A stretch of 10,086 nt of DNA. It comes from JAQBZY01 sp038117205 (GTDB taxonomy: Bacteria; Pseudomonadota; Alphaproteobacteria; Rhodospirillales; Casp-alpha2). The stretch lies in contig JAYOFL010000084.1 in assembly GCA_038117205.1 (NCBI GenBank), forward strand, positions 1-10,086, written 5' to 3'. Shown here in pieces: positions 1 through 6,741 of this stretch. A program made the translations under genes and the position numbers. The notes beneath the pieces were generated by a model. It was not told where the DNA came from and searched no databases. It saw nothing but the letters and a program-made list of their open reading frames with translations. Positions within the stretch are counted from its first letter, which is position 1. Every line of letters starts with the position of its first letter.

Positions 1-1
1 A

Positions 2-460
2 TCCGCCTCCGCCCCGCCGCCGCCGCCCGCGGCGCCGAGCGTGCCCGAGCCGGCGCCGCCCGCCGCGCCCATCAAGAAGGCGGAAAAGCCCGCTGCCAAG
101 ACGACCGAGACAGCCGCCGTGCCCTCCGGCGCCGACGCCGGTAAGGCCGACGGCACGGTGCATCTGACGTTCAACGCCGCCGACACCAAGCTTTCGGCCG
201 ACGCCAAGACGGCCCTGGACCGGATCGCCGAGAAATTGCAGGCGAGCGAGGTGCTCCGCGTGCAGTTGATGGCCTACGCCGCCGGCGGCGATCTGACCGC
301 CAGCACGGCGCGTCGGATTTCCCTGTCGCGCGCGCTGTCGGTCCGTTCGCACCTGATCGAAAAGGGCATCCGGTCCACCCGCATCGACGTCCGCGCGCTC
401 GGCGACAAGGCTGAGAACGAGCCGAAGAACCGCGTGGACGTCAGCTTCGTCGGCCGTTGA
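2..460 (+). CDS. OmpA-like domain envelope protein, 3' part only
   Basis: The frame is open from the window edge, so the true start lies upstream; the GTG at 41 sits inside a Pro/Ala-rich stretch and is unlikely to be the start. What is visible is a low-complexity Pro/Ala/Lys linker (about bases 2-140) followed by a C-terminal domain of about 100 residues. Its fold signature resembles OmpA/Pal/MotB C-terminal domains: a strand (TVHLTFNAAD), a helix (SADAKTALDRIAEKL), then LSRALSVRSHLIEKGIRSTRIDV and a final NRVDVSF strand. The family normally binds the diaminopimelate of peptidoglycan through a GHTD aspartate and a downstream arginine. Here the arginine (LSRALSV) is kept, but AYAA replaces GHTD, so binding may be lost or altered. 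The long linker suggests an anchored periplasmic protein whose signal peptide is out of view. The next gene starts 74 bases downstream and is a MotA-like channel subunit, which suggests a shared envelope role. The family call is fairly sure; the function is not. Confidence 0.75.
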   Translation, partial: SASAPPPPPAAPSVPEPAPPAAPIKKAEKPAAKTTETAAVPSGADAGKADGTVHLTFNAADTKLSADAKTALDRIAEKLQASEVLRVQLMAYAAGGDLTASTARRISLSRALSVRSHLIEKGIRSTRIDVRALGDKAENEPKNRVDVSFVGR

Positions 461-467
461 TCGCTCC

Positions 468-483
468 GGCGCCCCTCGGCGCC
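468..483 (+). other. GC-rich intercistronic hairpin
   Basis: GGCGCC at 468-473 and GGCGCC at 478-483 form a 6-bp stem with a CCTC loop, eight bases after the stop of the OmpA-like gene. No T-tract follows, so it is not a convincing intrinsic terminator. It could stabilise the upstream 3' end or cause partial attenuation. Such palindromes also arise by chance in GC-rich DNA. Confidence 0.25.
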
Positions 484-534
484 ATCCGGCCCCTTCTCGG
501 AGTACAGGCCGGCCCCGTTGACGGAGAGACGTGA

Positions 535-1704
535 ATGACCCGACCCACGGTCTATCTGTTCCGCATGATCGTCTTCCTGATCTGCGTCGGCGCGGCGTGC
601 TTTTTCGTGTTCGCGCCGCTCCGCGACGCCTTCATGGCGAACGCGCCGCTCAACGGCTTGATCCTGGGCGTGCTGGTGCTCGGCCTCTTCTACAATTTCC
701 GGCAGGTGGCGCTGCTGTATCCGGAGGTGACGTGGATCGAGGCGTTCCGCGACACGCTGTCCACCGACGGCGCCGGCGTGCGCGCGCCGATGGCCGCCGA
801 CGTCGACATGCCGCGCCTACTCGCCCCGATGGCGACGATGCTGTCCGACCGGCGCGGTATCCGCTTCAGCCTGTCGGCGATGGCCATGCGCTCGATCCTC
901 GACGGCATCTCCGCCCGTCTCGAGGAAAGCCGCGATCTGTCGCGCTACAACATCGGCCTGCTGATCTTCCTCGGCCTGCTCGGCACCTTCTGGGGCCTGC
1001 TCGAAACCGTCGGCTCCATCGGCGACATCATCGGCAGTCTCAGCGTCGACGGCGGCGAGGCGGCGGCGGTGTTCGCGAAACTCAAGGAAGGCCTCGCCGC
1101 GCCCATCGACGGCATGGGCACGGCGTTCTCGTCTTCGCTGTTCGGACTCGCCGGCTCGCTGGTGCTGGGCTTCCTCGATCTGCAGGCGAGCCAGAGCCAG
1201 AACCGCTTCTATAACGAGTTGGAGGAATGGCTGTCCTCGGTGACGCGGCTGTCGTCGGGATCCCTCGGCGGCGAGGGCGAGCAAGGCGTGCCGGCCTACG
1301 TGCAGGCGCTGCTCGAACAGACGGCGGAGAGCCTGGAGAACCTCCAGGTCATCATCACCCGCGGCGAGGAAGGCCGTTACGCCGTCAGCGAGGGGCTCGC
1401 CAACCTGACCGGCAAGATCGAAATCCTGACCGAGCACATGCGCACCGAGCAGGCGGTGATGAAGAACCTCGCCGAGATGCAGATGGACATGCGCCCGGTA
1501 TTGGAACGGCTCGCCGAGACGGCGCGCAGCCAGGGCGGCATGGACGACACGACGCGGGCACACCTCCGCAACTTCGACCTCAACATGCAAAGGCTCGTCG
1601 AGGAAACCACGCGCAGCCGCGACGAAATCGCCGACGCGCTGAAGCGCGAAATCAGGCTGCTCGCCCGCACCATCGCCGCCGCCGGCGGGGACGGCCGCGA
1701 ATGA
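535..1704 (+). CDS. MotA/TolQ/ExbB-like proton channel subunit
   Basis: This predicted inner-membrane protein of 389 residues should form the stator ring of an ion-driven motor with the MotB-like product of the next gene. The ATG at 535 is supported by GGAGAG at 523-528, six bases upstream. Predicted membrane helices are at about residues 8-28, 39-58, 138-160 and 192-215. Helix 3 carries the family hallmark GLLGTFWGLLETVG (148-160), with T151 at the usual pore-lining place. Helix 4 carries GMGTAFSSSLFGLAGSL. A cytoplasmic loop of about 80 residues joins helices 2 and 3. After helix 4 comes a charged, mostly helical tail of about 170 residues (216-389), longer than in ExbB or TolQ and reminiscent of, though shorter than, the ZorA tail. 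The stop overlaps an ATG (ATGA, 1701-1704). No other flagellar gene is nearby, so a flagellar stator is not the best guess. The fold is well supported; the process it drives is unknown. Confidence 0.85.
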   Translation: MTRPTVYLFRMIVFLICVGAACFFVFAPLRDAFMANAPLNGLILGVLVLGLFYNFRQVALLYPEVTWIEAFRDTLSTDGAGVRAPMAADVDMPRLLAPMATMLSDRRGIRFSLSAMAMRSILDGISARLEESRDLSRYNIGLLIFLGLLGTFWGLLETVGSIGDIIGSLSVDGGEAAAVFAKLKEGLAAPIDGMGTAFSSSLFGLAGSLVLGFLDLQASQSQNRFYNELEEWLSSVTRLSSGSLGGEGEQGVPAYVQALLEQTAESLENLQVIITRGEEGRYAVSEGLANLTGKIEILTEHMRTEQAVMKNLAEMQMDMRPVLERLAETARSQGGMDDTTRAHLRNFDLNMQRLVEETTRSRDEIADALKREIRLLARTIAAAGGDGRE

Positions 1705-1724
1705 GCCGCCGCAAGGGCCGGTAA
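1701..1724 (+). other. Seven-codon minicistron between the MotA- and MotB-like genes
   Basis: An ATG at 1701 overlaps the TGA of the MotA-like gene (ATGA) and encodes MSRRKGR before a TAA at 1722-1724. The TAA is followed at once by the ATG of the MotB-like gene, in the same frame. The basic peptide looks like the positively charged N-terminus expected of a MotB-like protein. Two readings are possible: an original start lost to a nonsense change, with reinitiation at the next ATG, or a coupling device that keeps subunit ratios in step. The sequence alone does not decide between them. Confidence 0.45.
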
Positions 1725-2981
1725 ATGGCCGCCGCGTCGCGCCGCGATCACCGCTCGAGCGTCATTTGGCCGGGCTTCGTCGACGCCCTGGCGACGCTGC
1801 TGATGGTCATCATCTTCCTGCTGCTGATCTTCGTGCTGGCGCAGTTCTTCCTCGGACAGGCGCTGTCGGGCCGCGACAAGGCGCTCCGGCAGTTGGAAAG
1901 CGATCTTGGCCGCCTCACCCAGGTGCTGGCGCTGGAACGCGCCGAGACGGCGCGCCTCAACACGGAAGTCAGCTCCCTCACCCAGCAATTGTCGGCGTCG
2001 CTGGAAACCCGCGCCGGCCTGGAAGCGAACCTCGCCGACCTGCGGAGCAAGTTCCAGGAAACCGAAGGGCAGTTGGCCGGCGCCCGCGCCGCCAGCAAGG
2101 CCGACAAGGAAGCGATCACGCGCCAACTGGCTGAGATCGCCGATCTGAGCCGCGACGTCGCGGCGCTGAAGGCGCTCAAGGTCGAGTTGGAGCGCGAGGT
2201 CTCGGCGCTTTCCGTGCGCGCCGCCGACGCCGAAAAGGCCAAGGACAAGCTGGACAAGGATCTGGCGGCGGCGACCAAAACCCTGGCCGAGACGGGCGCC
2301 GAACGCGACAAGCTCAAGGTCGGTCTCGCCAACGAGCGCGAGATCGCGGACAGCGCGCGCGCGCAGTTGGCGCTGCTCAATCAGCAGATGTCGGCGCTAC
2401 GCGCCCAACTCGACGCCCTCAACGCGGCCCTCGACGCCGCCGAGTCCGAGGCGAAATCCAAGGACGTCCGGATCGAGGCCCTCGGCCAACGCTTGAACGC
2501 CGCGCTCGCCGGCAAGGTCCAGGAGCTGTCGCGCTACCGTTCGGAATTCTTCGGCCGGCTCCGCGACGTGCTCGGCCGGCGCCAGGACGTGCGCATCGTC
2601 GGCGACCGTTTCGTGCTGCAGTCCGAGGTTCTGTTCGCGAAAGGCTCGGCCGACCTCGGCGATCCCGGCAAGCAGGAACTCGACAAACTGGCGACGACGC
2701 TGCTGGAAATCGCCCTCAAGATTCCGGGCGACGTCGAATGGATCTTGCAGATCGACGGCCACACCGACCGGGACCCGATCGCCACCGCCCGCTTCCCGTC
2801 GAACTGGGAGCTGGCGACGGCACGCGCCCTTTCCGTCCTGCACCATCTGGTGTCCGCCGGCATACCGTCCAACCGCCTGGCCGCGACCGGCTTCGGCGAG
2901 CATTTCCCCATCGCCAATGGAAACACCGAGGCCGCCAAGGCCAAGAACCGCCGCATCGAGTTCAAGTTCACGCAGCGTTGA
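1725..2981 (+). CDS. MotB-like peptidoglycan-anchored motor subunit with long coiled coil
   Basis: This 418-residue protein should partner the MotA-like channel. A short basic N-terminus leads into one membrane helix (about 18-43). D20 in WPGFVDALATLLM matches the proton-carrying aspartate of MotB. Residues of about 45-275 are Ala/Leu/Glu/Lys/Arg-rich with heptad character and contain no proline, so a long coiled-coil rod is predicted. The C-terminal OmpA domain (about 285-418) has the full peptidoglycan-binding set: IDGHTD (D348), NWELATARA (R367) and KNRRIEF (408-413). Flagellar MotB is usually about 300 residues with a short plug, so the rod is the main departure. The start at ATG 1725 directly follows TAA, with only weak Shine-Dalgarno matches (AAGGG at 1713-1717), so translation is probably coupled to the preceding frame. 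It probably ties a proton-driven complex to the cell wall. ZorB and TolR/Pal are the nearest concepts, but no defence effectors are seen. Confidence 0.88.
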   Translation: MAAASRRDHRSSVIWPGFVDALATLLMVIIFLLLIFVLAQFFLGQALSGRDKALRQLESDLGRLTQVLALERAETARLNTEVSSLTQQLSASLETRAGLEANLADLRSKFQETEGQLAGARAASKADKEAITRQLAEIADLSRDVAALKALKVELEREVSALSVRAADAEKAKDKLDKDLAAATKTLAETGAERDKLKVGLANEREIADSARAQLALLNQQMSALRAQLDALNAALDAAESEAKSKDVRIEALGQRLNAALAGKVQELSRYRSEFFGRLRDVLGRRQDVRIVGDRFVLQSEVLFAKGSADLGDPGKQELDKLATTLLEIALKIPGDVEWILQIDGHTDRDPIATARFPSNWELATARALSVLHHLVSAGIPSNRLAATGFGEHFPIANGNTEAAKAKNRRIEFKFTQR

Positions 2982-3015
2982 ACCTGACGGCCCGACCTTC
3001 ACGAGGAAATAACCG

Positions 3016-4956
3016 ATGACGCTCCGACCGATGTCTCCACGCCTTTCCTTCTGGTTCGTGTGCGTCTTGACGTTCGTCGCCGCCGAGACAGTGGTGCGGC
3101 TGTCGCTGATGGCCTGGGTCGGCTATCTGCATCCGGAGCACACCCTGCCGATACTGGTCCTGTTGCCGGTGGGCTTCGCGGCGGACGTCGCCATGGGCGC
3201 GCTGCTCGGCAGCCCGTTCCTGATCGGCCTGCACCTCGGCCGGCGCTATTGGCGCCGCCGCTGGATGCGCGTGCTGGCGCATCTGATGCTCCTGGTGCTC
3301 TGCGGCGCCCTCATCCTGATCGATATCTCGGCGCTGTTTTATTGGAACGATTTCGACAGCCGCTTCGACAGCATCGCCGTCAACTACCTGATGTTCCCGC
3401 GCGAGGTGTTCGGCAACATCGAGGAATCCTTCAACCTGACGCTGTTCCTGCCGCTCGCCGGCGTCATCGCCATCGTCGTCTATTGGTTCCTCAGGAAGCG
3501 TCTCGACGCCGCGTTGCATGCGCCGACGCCACCGCGCGAACGGCGCACCGCGTTGGCTGTCGGCGGCGCGCTGGTCGTCTACGCCGCCATCATCATGTTC
3601 TTCGGCCCCTTCAAGCTGGCGGCGAGCCGCGAGGTCAACGAGATCGTCGCCAACGGCCTGCACAGCCTGGTCGTCGCCGCTTTCAACAACGATTCCCGCT
3701 ACGACGGCCTCTATCCCGGCATGCCGGAGAAGCAGGCGCGGGACCGCGTGCGCGCGCTGATCCAGCAGGACAACACCGAATTCGTCGAGGACGCCGCCGG
3801 CAAGAACCCGACGCTCCGCCGCGTCAAGGGAACAGGCGCGCTGAAGCGCTTGAACGTCGTGCTGGTGATCCAGGAGTCGTTCGGCTCCACCTACGTCGAC
3901 GATCTGGACAACACGCGCCCGGAAAAGATCTCGCCGCACCTGACCCGCATCGGCAAGGACGGCCTGTTCTTCACCAACGTCTACGCGACCGGCAACCGCA
4001 CCGTGCGCGGGCTGGAGGCGCTGCTGACCTCGTTCCCGCCGATCCCGGGCATATCGACGTCGCGGCGGCCCGGTTCGAAGGGCATGCACTCGCTGGCCTT
4101 CCTGTTCGACAAGCTCGGCTACCAGACGGCGTTCCTGTACGGCGGCCGGGCGCTGTTCGACAACATGGGACCGTACTGGTCGGGGATCGGCTTCGAGCAC
4201 GTCTGGGACCAGGGCGACATCGCCGAGCAGCCGTTCACGACCGCCTGGGGCGCCGCCGACGAGTATATTTTCGGCGAGGCCTTGAAGCGGATGGACGCCG
4301 AGGCGAAATCGCCCGAGAAGCCGATCTTCCTGAGCGTCCTAACGGTTTCCAACCACCGCCCGTATGTCTATCCGGAAGGCCGCATCGACAAGGACCCGGC
4401 GCGCAAGCGCAAGGAGAACTCGGCCACCTATGCCGACTGGGCCTTCGGTGACTTCATCGAGCGGGCGCGCGGCCGGCCCTGGTTCGACGACACCGTCTTC
4501 ATTTTCGTCGGCGACCACGGCCCCCGCGTGTACGGTGCCGCCGTCGTGCCGGTGCCGAGTTACCGCGTGCCCTTGATGTATTACGCGCCCAAGCATATCC
4601 GCCCGGAACGCAACGAGACGCTCGGCTCGGCCATGGACATGGGACCGACACTGCTCGGCATCCTCGGGTTCGACTACGAGAGTCCGTTTTTCGGCATCGA
4701 CCTGAAGCGCGTGCCGCCAGGAACCGGCCGGGTCGCGATGGAGCACAACTTCGCCGCCGCGTTCGGTAACGGGCGGCACGTCGCGACGATCCGGCCGAAC
4801 GCGCCGACGCTGGGCTACAAGATGCGCCCGGGGCCGTTCGATCTGGAACCGGAGCCGTCGCCCGAACCGGACGCCGCCGCCGACGCCGTCGCGCTTTATC
4901 AAACGGCGCACCGGATGTTCTACGCCGGCCGCTATCACGACGCGCCAAGTCCCTGA
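3016..4956 (+). CDS. LtaS/OpgB-type phosphoglycerol transferase (sulfatase fold)
   Basis: This 646-residue membrane enzyme belongs to the LTA synthase family, whose members move sn-glycerol-1-phosphate from phosphatidylglycerol to an acceptor outside the membrane. GAGGAA at 3003-3008 supports ATG 3016. Five hydrophobic segments (about 11-33, 44-74, 86-109, 141-158, 179-197) precede a soluble sulfatase-type domain (about 278-600), the usual LtaS layout. By motif position, E287 (VIQESFG), D500 and H501 (VGDHGPR) are metal ligands, T329 (NRTVRGLEALL) is the nucleophile, and H447 (SNHRPY) contacts the phosphate, so it looks active. The C-terminal tail holds a Pro/Glu-rich stretch (611-619). Gram-negative bacteria generally lack lipoteichoic acid, and related enzymes decorate periplasmic glucans (OpgB, rhizobial CgmB), so that is the likely acceptor class. 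It lies 34 bases after the MotB-like gene and is probably co-transcribed. Family is sure; acceptor is inferred. Confidence 0.9.
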   Translation: MTLRPMSPRLSFWFVCVLTFVAAETVVRLSLMAWVGYLHPEHTLPILVLLPVGFAADVAMGALLGSPFLIGLHLGRRYWRRRWMRVLAHLMLLVLCGALILIDISALFYWNDFDSRFDSIAVNYLMFPREVFGNIEESFNLTLFLPLAGVIAIVVYWFLRKRLDAALHAPTPPRERRTALAVGGALVVYAAIIMFFGPFKLAASREVNEIVANGLHSLVVAAFNNDSRYDGLYPGMPEKQARDRVRALIQQDNTEFVEDAAGKNPTLRRVKGTGALKRLNVVLVIQESFGSTYVDDLDNTRPEKISPHLTRIGKDGLFFTNVYATGNRTVRGLEALLTSFPPIPGISTSRRPGSKGMHSLAFLFDKLGYQTAFLYGGRALFDNMGPYWSGIGFEHVWDQGDIAEQPFTTAWGAADEYIFGEALKRMDAEAKSPEKPIFLSVLTVSNHRPYVYPEGRIDKDPARKRKENSATYADWAFGDFIERARGRPWFDDTVFIFVGDHGPRVYGAAVVPVPSYRVPLMYYAPKHIRPERNETLGSAMDMGPTLLGILGFDYESPFFGIDLKRVPPGTGRVAMEHNFAAAFGNGRHVATIRPNAPTLGYKMRPGPFDLEPEPSPEPDAAADAVALYQTAHRMFYAGRYHDAPSP

Positions 4957-4998
4957 CGGTGACACGGCTTTGCCACCGACGGGCGTATCGGGCGTTGC

Positions 4999-5027
4999 CC
5001 TTGCCCCGATTGCCGGTGTAGGCAAGG
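4999..5027 (+). promoter_or_regulatory. Inverted repeat just before the MFS start
   Basis: CCTTGCC at 4999-5005 is exactly complementary to GGCAAGG at 5021-5027, with a 15-base spacer, ending two bases before ATG 5030. In RNA it would cover the weak ribosome-binding region (GTAGG, 5018-5022). In DNA it could be an operator. No promoter stands out around it. It matters only if ATG 5030 is the real start; with the TTG at 4970 it would lie inside the gene. Confidence 0.25.
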
Positions 5028-5029
5028 CC

Positions 5030-6229
5030 ATGCCAATTCTTTTCCTGATCGTCGTCGTCGACCTGATCGGTTTCGGAATCATCATTCCGCTGCTGCCGTT
5101 CTACGCCGAGCATTTCCAGGCGACGCCGACGACGGTCGGACTGGTCATGGCGACCTATTCGGCGGCGCAATTCGTCGCCGCGCCCTATCTCGGACAATTG
5201 AGCGACCGGGTCGGCAGACGGCCGGTACTGCTGATCAGCCTCGCCGGCGCCGCCATTTCCTACGTCGGATTGGCCTTCGCCGACACGCTGGCGATGCTGT
5301 TCGCCATGCGCGCGCTCGGCGGCTTCATGGCCGGCAACATCTCGACGGCGTTCGCGTATGTCGCCGACGTGACGACCAAGGAGAACCGGGCCAAGGGCAT
5401 GGGGGTCGTCGGCGCCGCCTTCGGCATCGGCTTCATCATGGGCCCCGCCATCGGCGGCATGCTGGCCGGCGACGACCCGGCAAAGGCGGATTTCATGACG
5501 CCGAGCCTCGCCGCCGCCGGGCTGTCCGCCCTGGCGCTGATCCTGACCGTCCTGTTCCTGAAGGAGAGCCTTTCCGTGGAAACCCGCCGCGAGCTGGCGG
5601 CGCAGGGCCGGGTTGGCCGCTGGCAGGCGCTCCGTTCGTCGCTGCAGACACCTGGGATCGGTTTGCTGATCTTTCTCGCCTTCCTGGCGACGTTCGTGTT
5701 CGCCGGGCTGGAAACCACCTTCGCCATGTGGTCGCGCCGCCAGTTCGGCTGGGGGCCGGCGCAGAACGGCTATCTGTTCGCCTTCATCGGCGTGCTCGGC
5801 GCCCTGATCCAAGGCGGCGCCGTCGGCCGGCTCGCCAAGCGGTTCGGGGAAGAACGCCTGATCGTCGTGGGCGCGCTGCTGCTGGCGGTCGGCATCGGCT
5901 GCATACCGCTATCGACGACCGTTCCCGTGTTGGTGGCGGCGATGGCCATCGCCGGGGTCGGCTTCAGCCTGATTTCCCCCGCCCTCAACAGCGCCATCTC
6001 GATCCGCGGCGGCGACGGCGTGCAGGGCGGCCTGATGGGCGTGACGCGCTCGGCGACGACGTTTTCCCGCATGGTCGGACCGGCCTTCGGCGGCCTGATT
6101 TTCGGGGTCATCGGCAAGGACGCCCCCTACGTCGCGTGCGCCGCCCTGATGCTTGTGGTGGCCATGCTCGCCTTGCGGGGCCTGACGGCCCGAAAAGGCC
6201 GGGTGGCCCCCGCCGATTCCGAGGCTTGA
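5030..6229 (+). CDS. Tet-family MFS efflux transporter
   Basis: This 399-residue transporter of the major facilitator superfamily should export a small molecule, probably a drug-like compound, in exchange for protons. Twelve hydrophobic segments can be placed. Family motifs are clear: DLIGFGIIIPLLPFYAEHF in helix 1 (11-29), motif A as GQLSDRVGRRPVLL (55-68), and motif C as FGIGFIMGPAIGG (131-143). A charged central loop (about 178-205) splits the two halves. These match the tetracycline-type (TetA-like) branch, but specificity cannot be read from sequence. ATG 5030 was chosen because helix 1 of this branch starts almost at the N-terminus. A TTG at 4970 would add 20 residues (small, neutral, no membrane helix) and remains possible. 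No divergent tetR-like gene is present. The gene follows the transferase by 73 bases and could be read from the same transcript. Its stop codon overlaps the -35 box of the rpmE promoter. Confidence 0.85.
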   Translation: MPILFLIVVVDLIGFGIIIPLLPFYAEHFQATPTTVGLVMATYSAAQFVAAPYLGQLSDRVGRRPVLLISLAGAAISYVGLAFADTLAMLFAMRALGGFMAGNISTAFAYVADVTTKENRAKGMGVVGAAFGIGFIMGPAIGGMLAGDDPAKADFMTPSLAAAGLSALALILTVLFLKESLSVETRRELAAQGRVGRWQALRSSLQTPGIGLLIFLAFLATFVFAGLETTFAMWSRRQFGWGPAQNGYLFAFIGVLGALIQGGAVGRLAKRFGEERLIVVGALLLAVGIGCIPLSTTVPVLVAAMAIAGVGFSLISPALNSAISIRGGDGVQGGLMGVTRSATTFSRMVGPAFGGLIFGVIGKDAPYVACAALMLVVAMLALRGLTARKGRVAPADSEA

Positions 6230-6254
6230 AACGCCTGCCGGCAATCTGTATAAG
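6226..6254 (+). promoter_or_regulatory. Sigma-70-type promoter of rpmE
   Basis: TTGAAA at 6226-6231 and TATAAG at 6249-6254 are separated by exactly 17 bases, each differing from the housekeeping consensus at one or two positions. It is the best promoter in the window and fits a highly expressed ribosomal gene. The expected start of transcription is near 6260-6262, giving a leader of only about 22 bases. The -35 box shares bases with the MFS stop codon. Confidence 0.65.
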
Positions 6255-6256
6255 GC

Positions 6257-6278
6257 CGGCTCCATATTAACGGAGCCG
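6257..6278 (+). other. Inverted repeat over the rpmE ribosome binding site
   Basis: CGGCTCC at 6257-6263 pairs perfectly with GGAGCCG at 6272-6278 around an 8-base AT-rich loop. The right arm contains the rpmE Shine-Dalgarno (GGAG, 6272-6275), seven bases before ATG 6283. In read-through RNA from the MFS gene the hairpin would hide this site. In RNA from the local promoter most of the left arm would be absent, leaving the site open. It could also be a protein-binding site. Confidence 0.4.
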
Positions 6279-6282
6279 TGCG

Positions 6283-6507
6283 ATGAAAACCGACATCCAC
6301 CCGGATTACCACGAGATCAACGTGCAGATGACCGATGGCACGACCTTCAAGACCCGCTCGACGTGGGGCAAGGAAAGCGACACCATGCGCCTCGACATCG
6401 ACTCGGCGTCGCACCCGGCCTGGACGGGCGTCCACCGCCTCATCGACAGCGGCGGTCAGCTCGCCAAGTTCAACAAGCGTTTCAAGGACTTCGGCCTGAA
6501 GTCCTGA
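6283..6507 (+). CDS. rpmE: 50S ribosomal protein L31
   Basis: This 74-residue protein is bacterial L31, which sits at the central protuberance of the large subunit and bridges to the small subunit. The signature is clear across its length: MKTDIHPDYHEINVQMTDG at the start, TRSTWGKE in the middle, and SHPAWTG followed by KFNKRF near the C-terminus. It has no cysteine, so it is the zinc-independent form, the type usual in alphaproteobacteria. The start is fixed by GGAG at 6272-6275 and by the conserved N-terminus. The gene has its own strong promoter and a strong terminator, so it is an independent single-gene transcript set between an efflux gene and a cyclase gene. L31 can be autoregulated in other bacteria; the inverted repeat over its start region is the only candidate for this here. 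Confidence 0.97.
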   Translation: MKTDIHPDYHEINVQMTDGTTFKTRSTWGKESDTMRLDIDSASHPAWTGVHRLIDSGGQLAKFNKRFKDFGLKS

Positions 6508-6530
6508 TTTTCCGGTCGTTTCCGGCCTGC

Positions 6531-6565
6531 AAACGCCCCCGCCACCAGCGGGGGCGTTTCGTTTT
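6531..6565 (+). terminator. Strong intrinsic terminator after rpmE
   Basis: AAACGCCCCCGC (6531-6542) and GCGGGGGCGTTT (6548-6559) form a perfect 12-bp stem with the loop CACCA, followed by CGTTTT (6560-6565). It lies 23 bases after the rpmE stop and isolates rpmE from the cyclase gene. Confidence 0.92.
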
Positions 6566-6609
6566 CCGCTTCCCTCGCCTGCAACCGTATGTTGCAGTGC
6601 CAAATCAAT

Positions 6610-6638
6610 TTGTTCTCGGATTCTGATTTTGATACGGT
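6610..6638 (+). promoter_or_regulatory. Possible promoter of the cyclase gene
   Basis: After the rpmE terminator the DNA turns AT-rich for about 60 bases, as promoters in GC-rich genomes often do. TTGTTC (6610-6615) and TACGGT (6633-6638) are 17 bases apart, but the -10 box is a poor match. A promoter is needed somewhere between 6566 and 6741. The leader that would follow contains short GC hairpins (GCGAGC/GCTCGC at 6662-6678 and GGGCC/GGCCC at 6713-6727). Confidence 0.3.
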
Positions 6639-6741
6639 AATCGGCGTTGGATTCCGTCTCCGCGAGCGACCGGCTCGCCGCGGACAGCTGTTGTTGCATG
6701 GACGACGCCACCGGGCCTGGGGGGCCCACAGGAGCGACGAT

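Noticed and set aside
535..2981. Complete Zorya anti-phage system
   Set aside because: Only the motor halves resemble ZorA and ZorB; no ZorC, ZorD or ZorE is visible, the ZorA-type tail is short, and the downstream gene is an envelope enzyme.
535..2981. Flagellar stator motA/motB
   Set aside because: The MotB-like protein carries a coiled coil of about 230 residues absent from flagellar MotB, and no flagellar gene is nearby.
2968..4200. Long minus-strand open frame opposite the transferase gene
   Set aside because: The composition is Arg/Gln/His-rich without recognisable motifs, while the plus strand encodes a convincing LtaS-type protein.
4970..5029. TTG start adding 20 residues to the MFS protein
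   Set aside because: Family members begin helix 1 almost at the N-terminus and the extra residues look featureless. It is kept as an alternative, not excluded.
4499..5812. Long minus-strand open frame across the transferase/MFS junction
   Set aside because: It is a shadow of two real genes on the other strand, with no domain signature.
6589..6741. N-terminal extension of the cyclase from ATG 6589
   Set aside because: There is no ribosome site before 6589, the extension is Arg/His-rich, and it would translate the promoter and leader. TTG 6742 has a well-placed GGAG.
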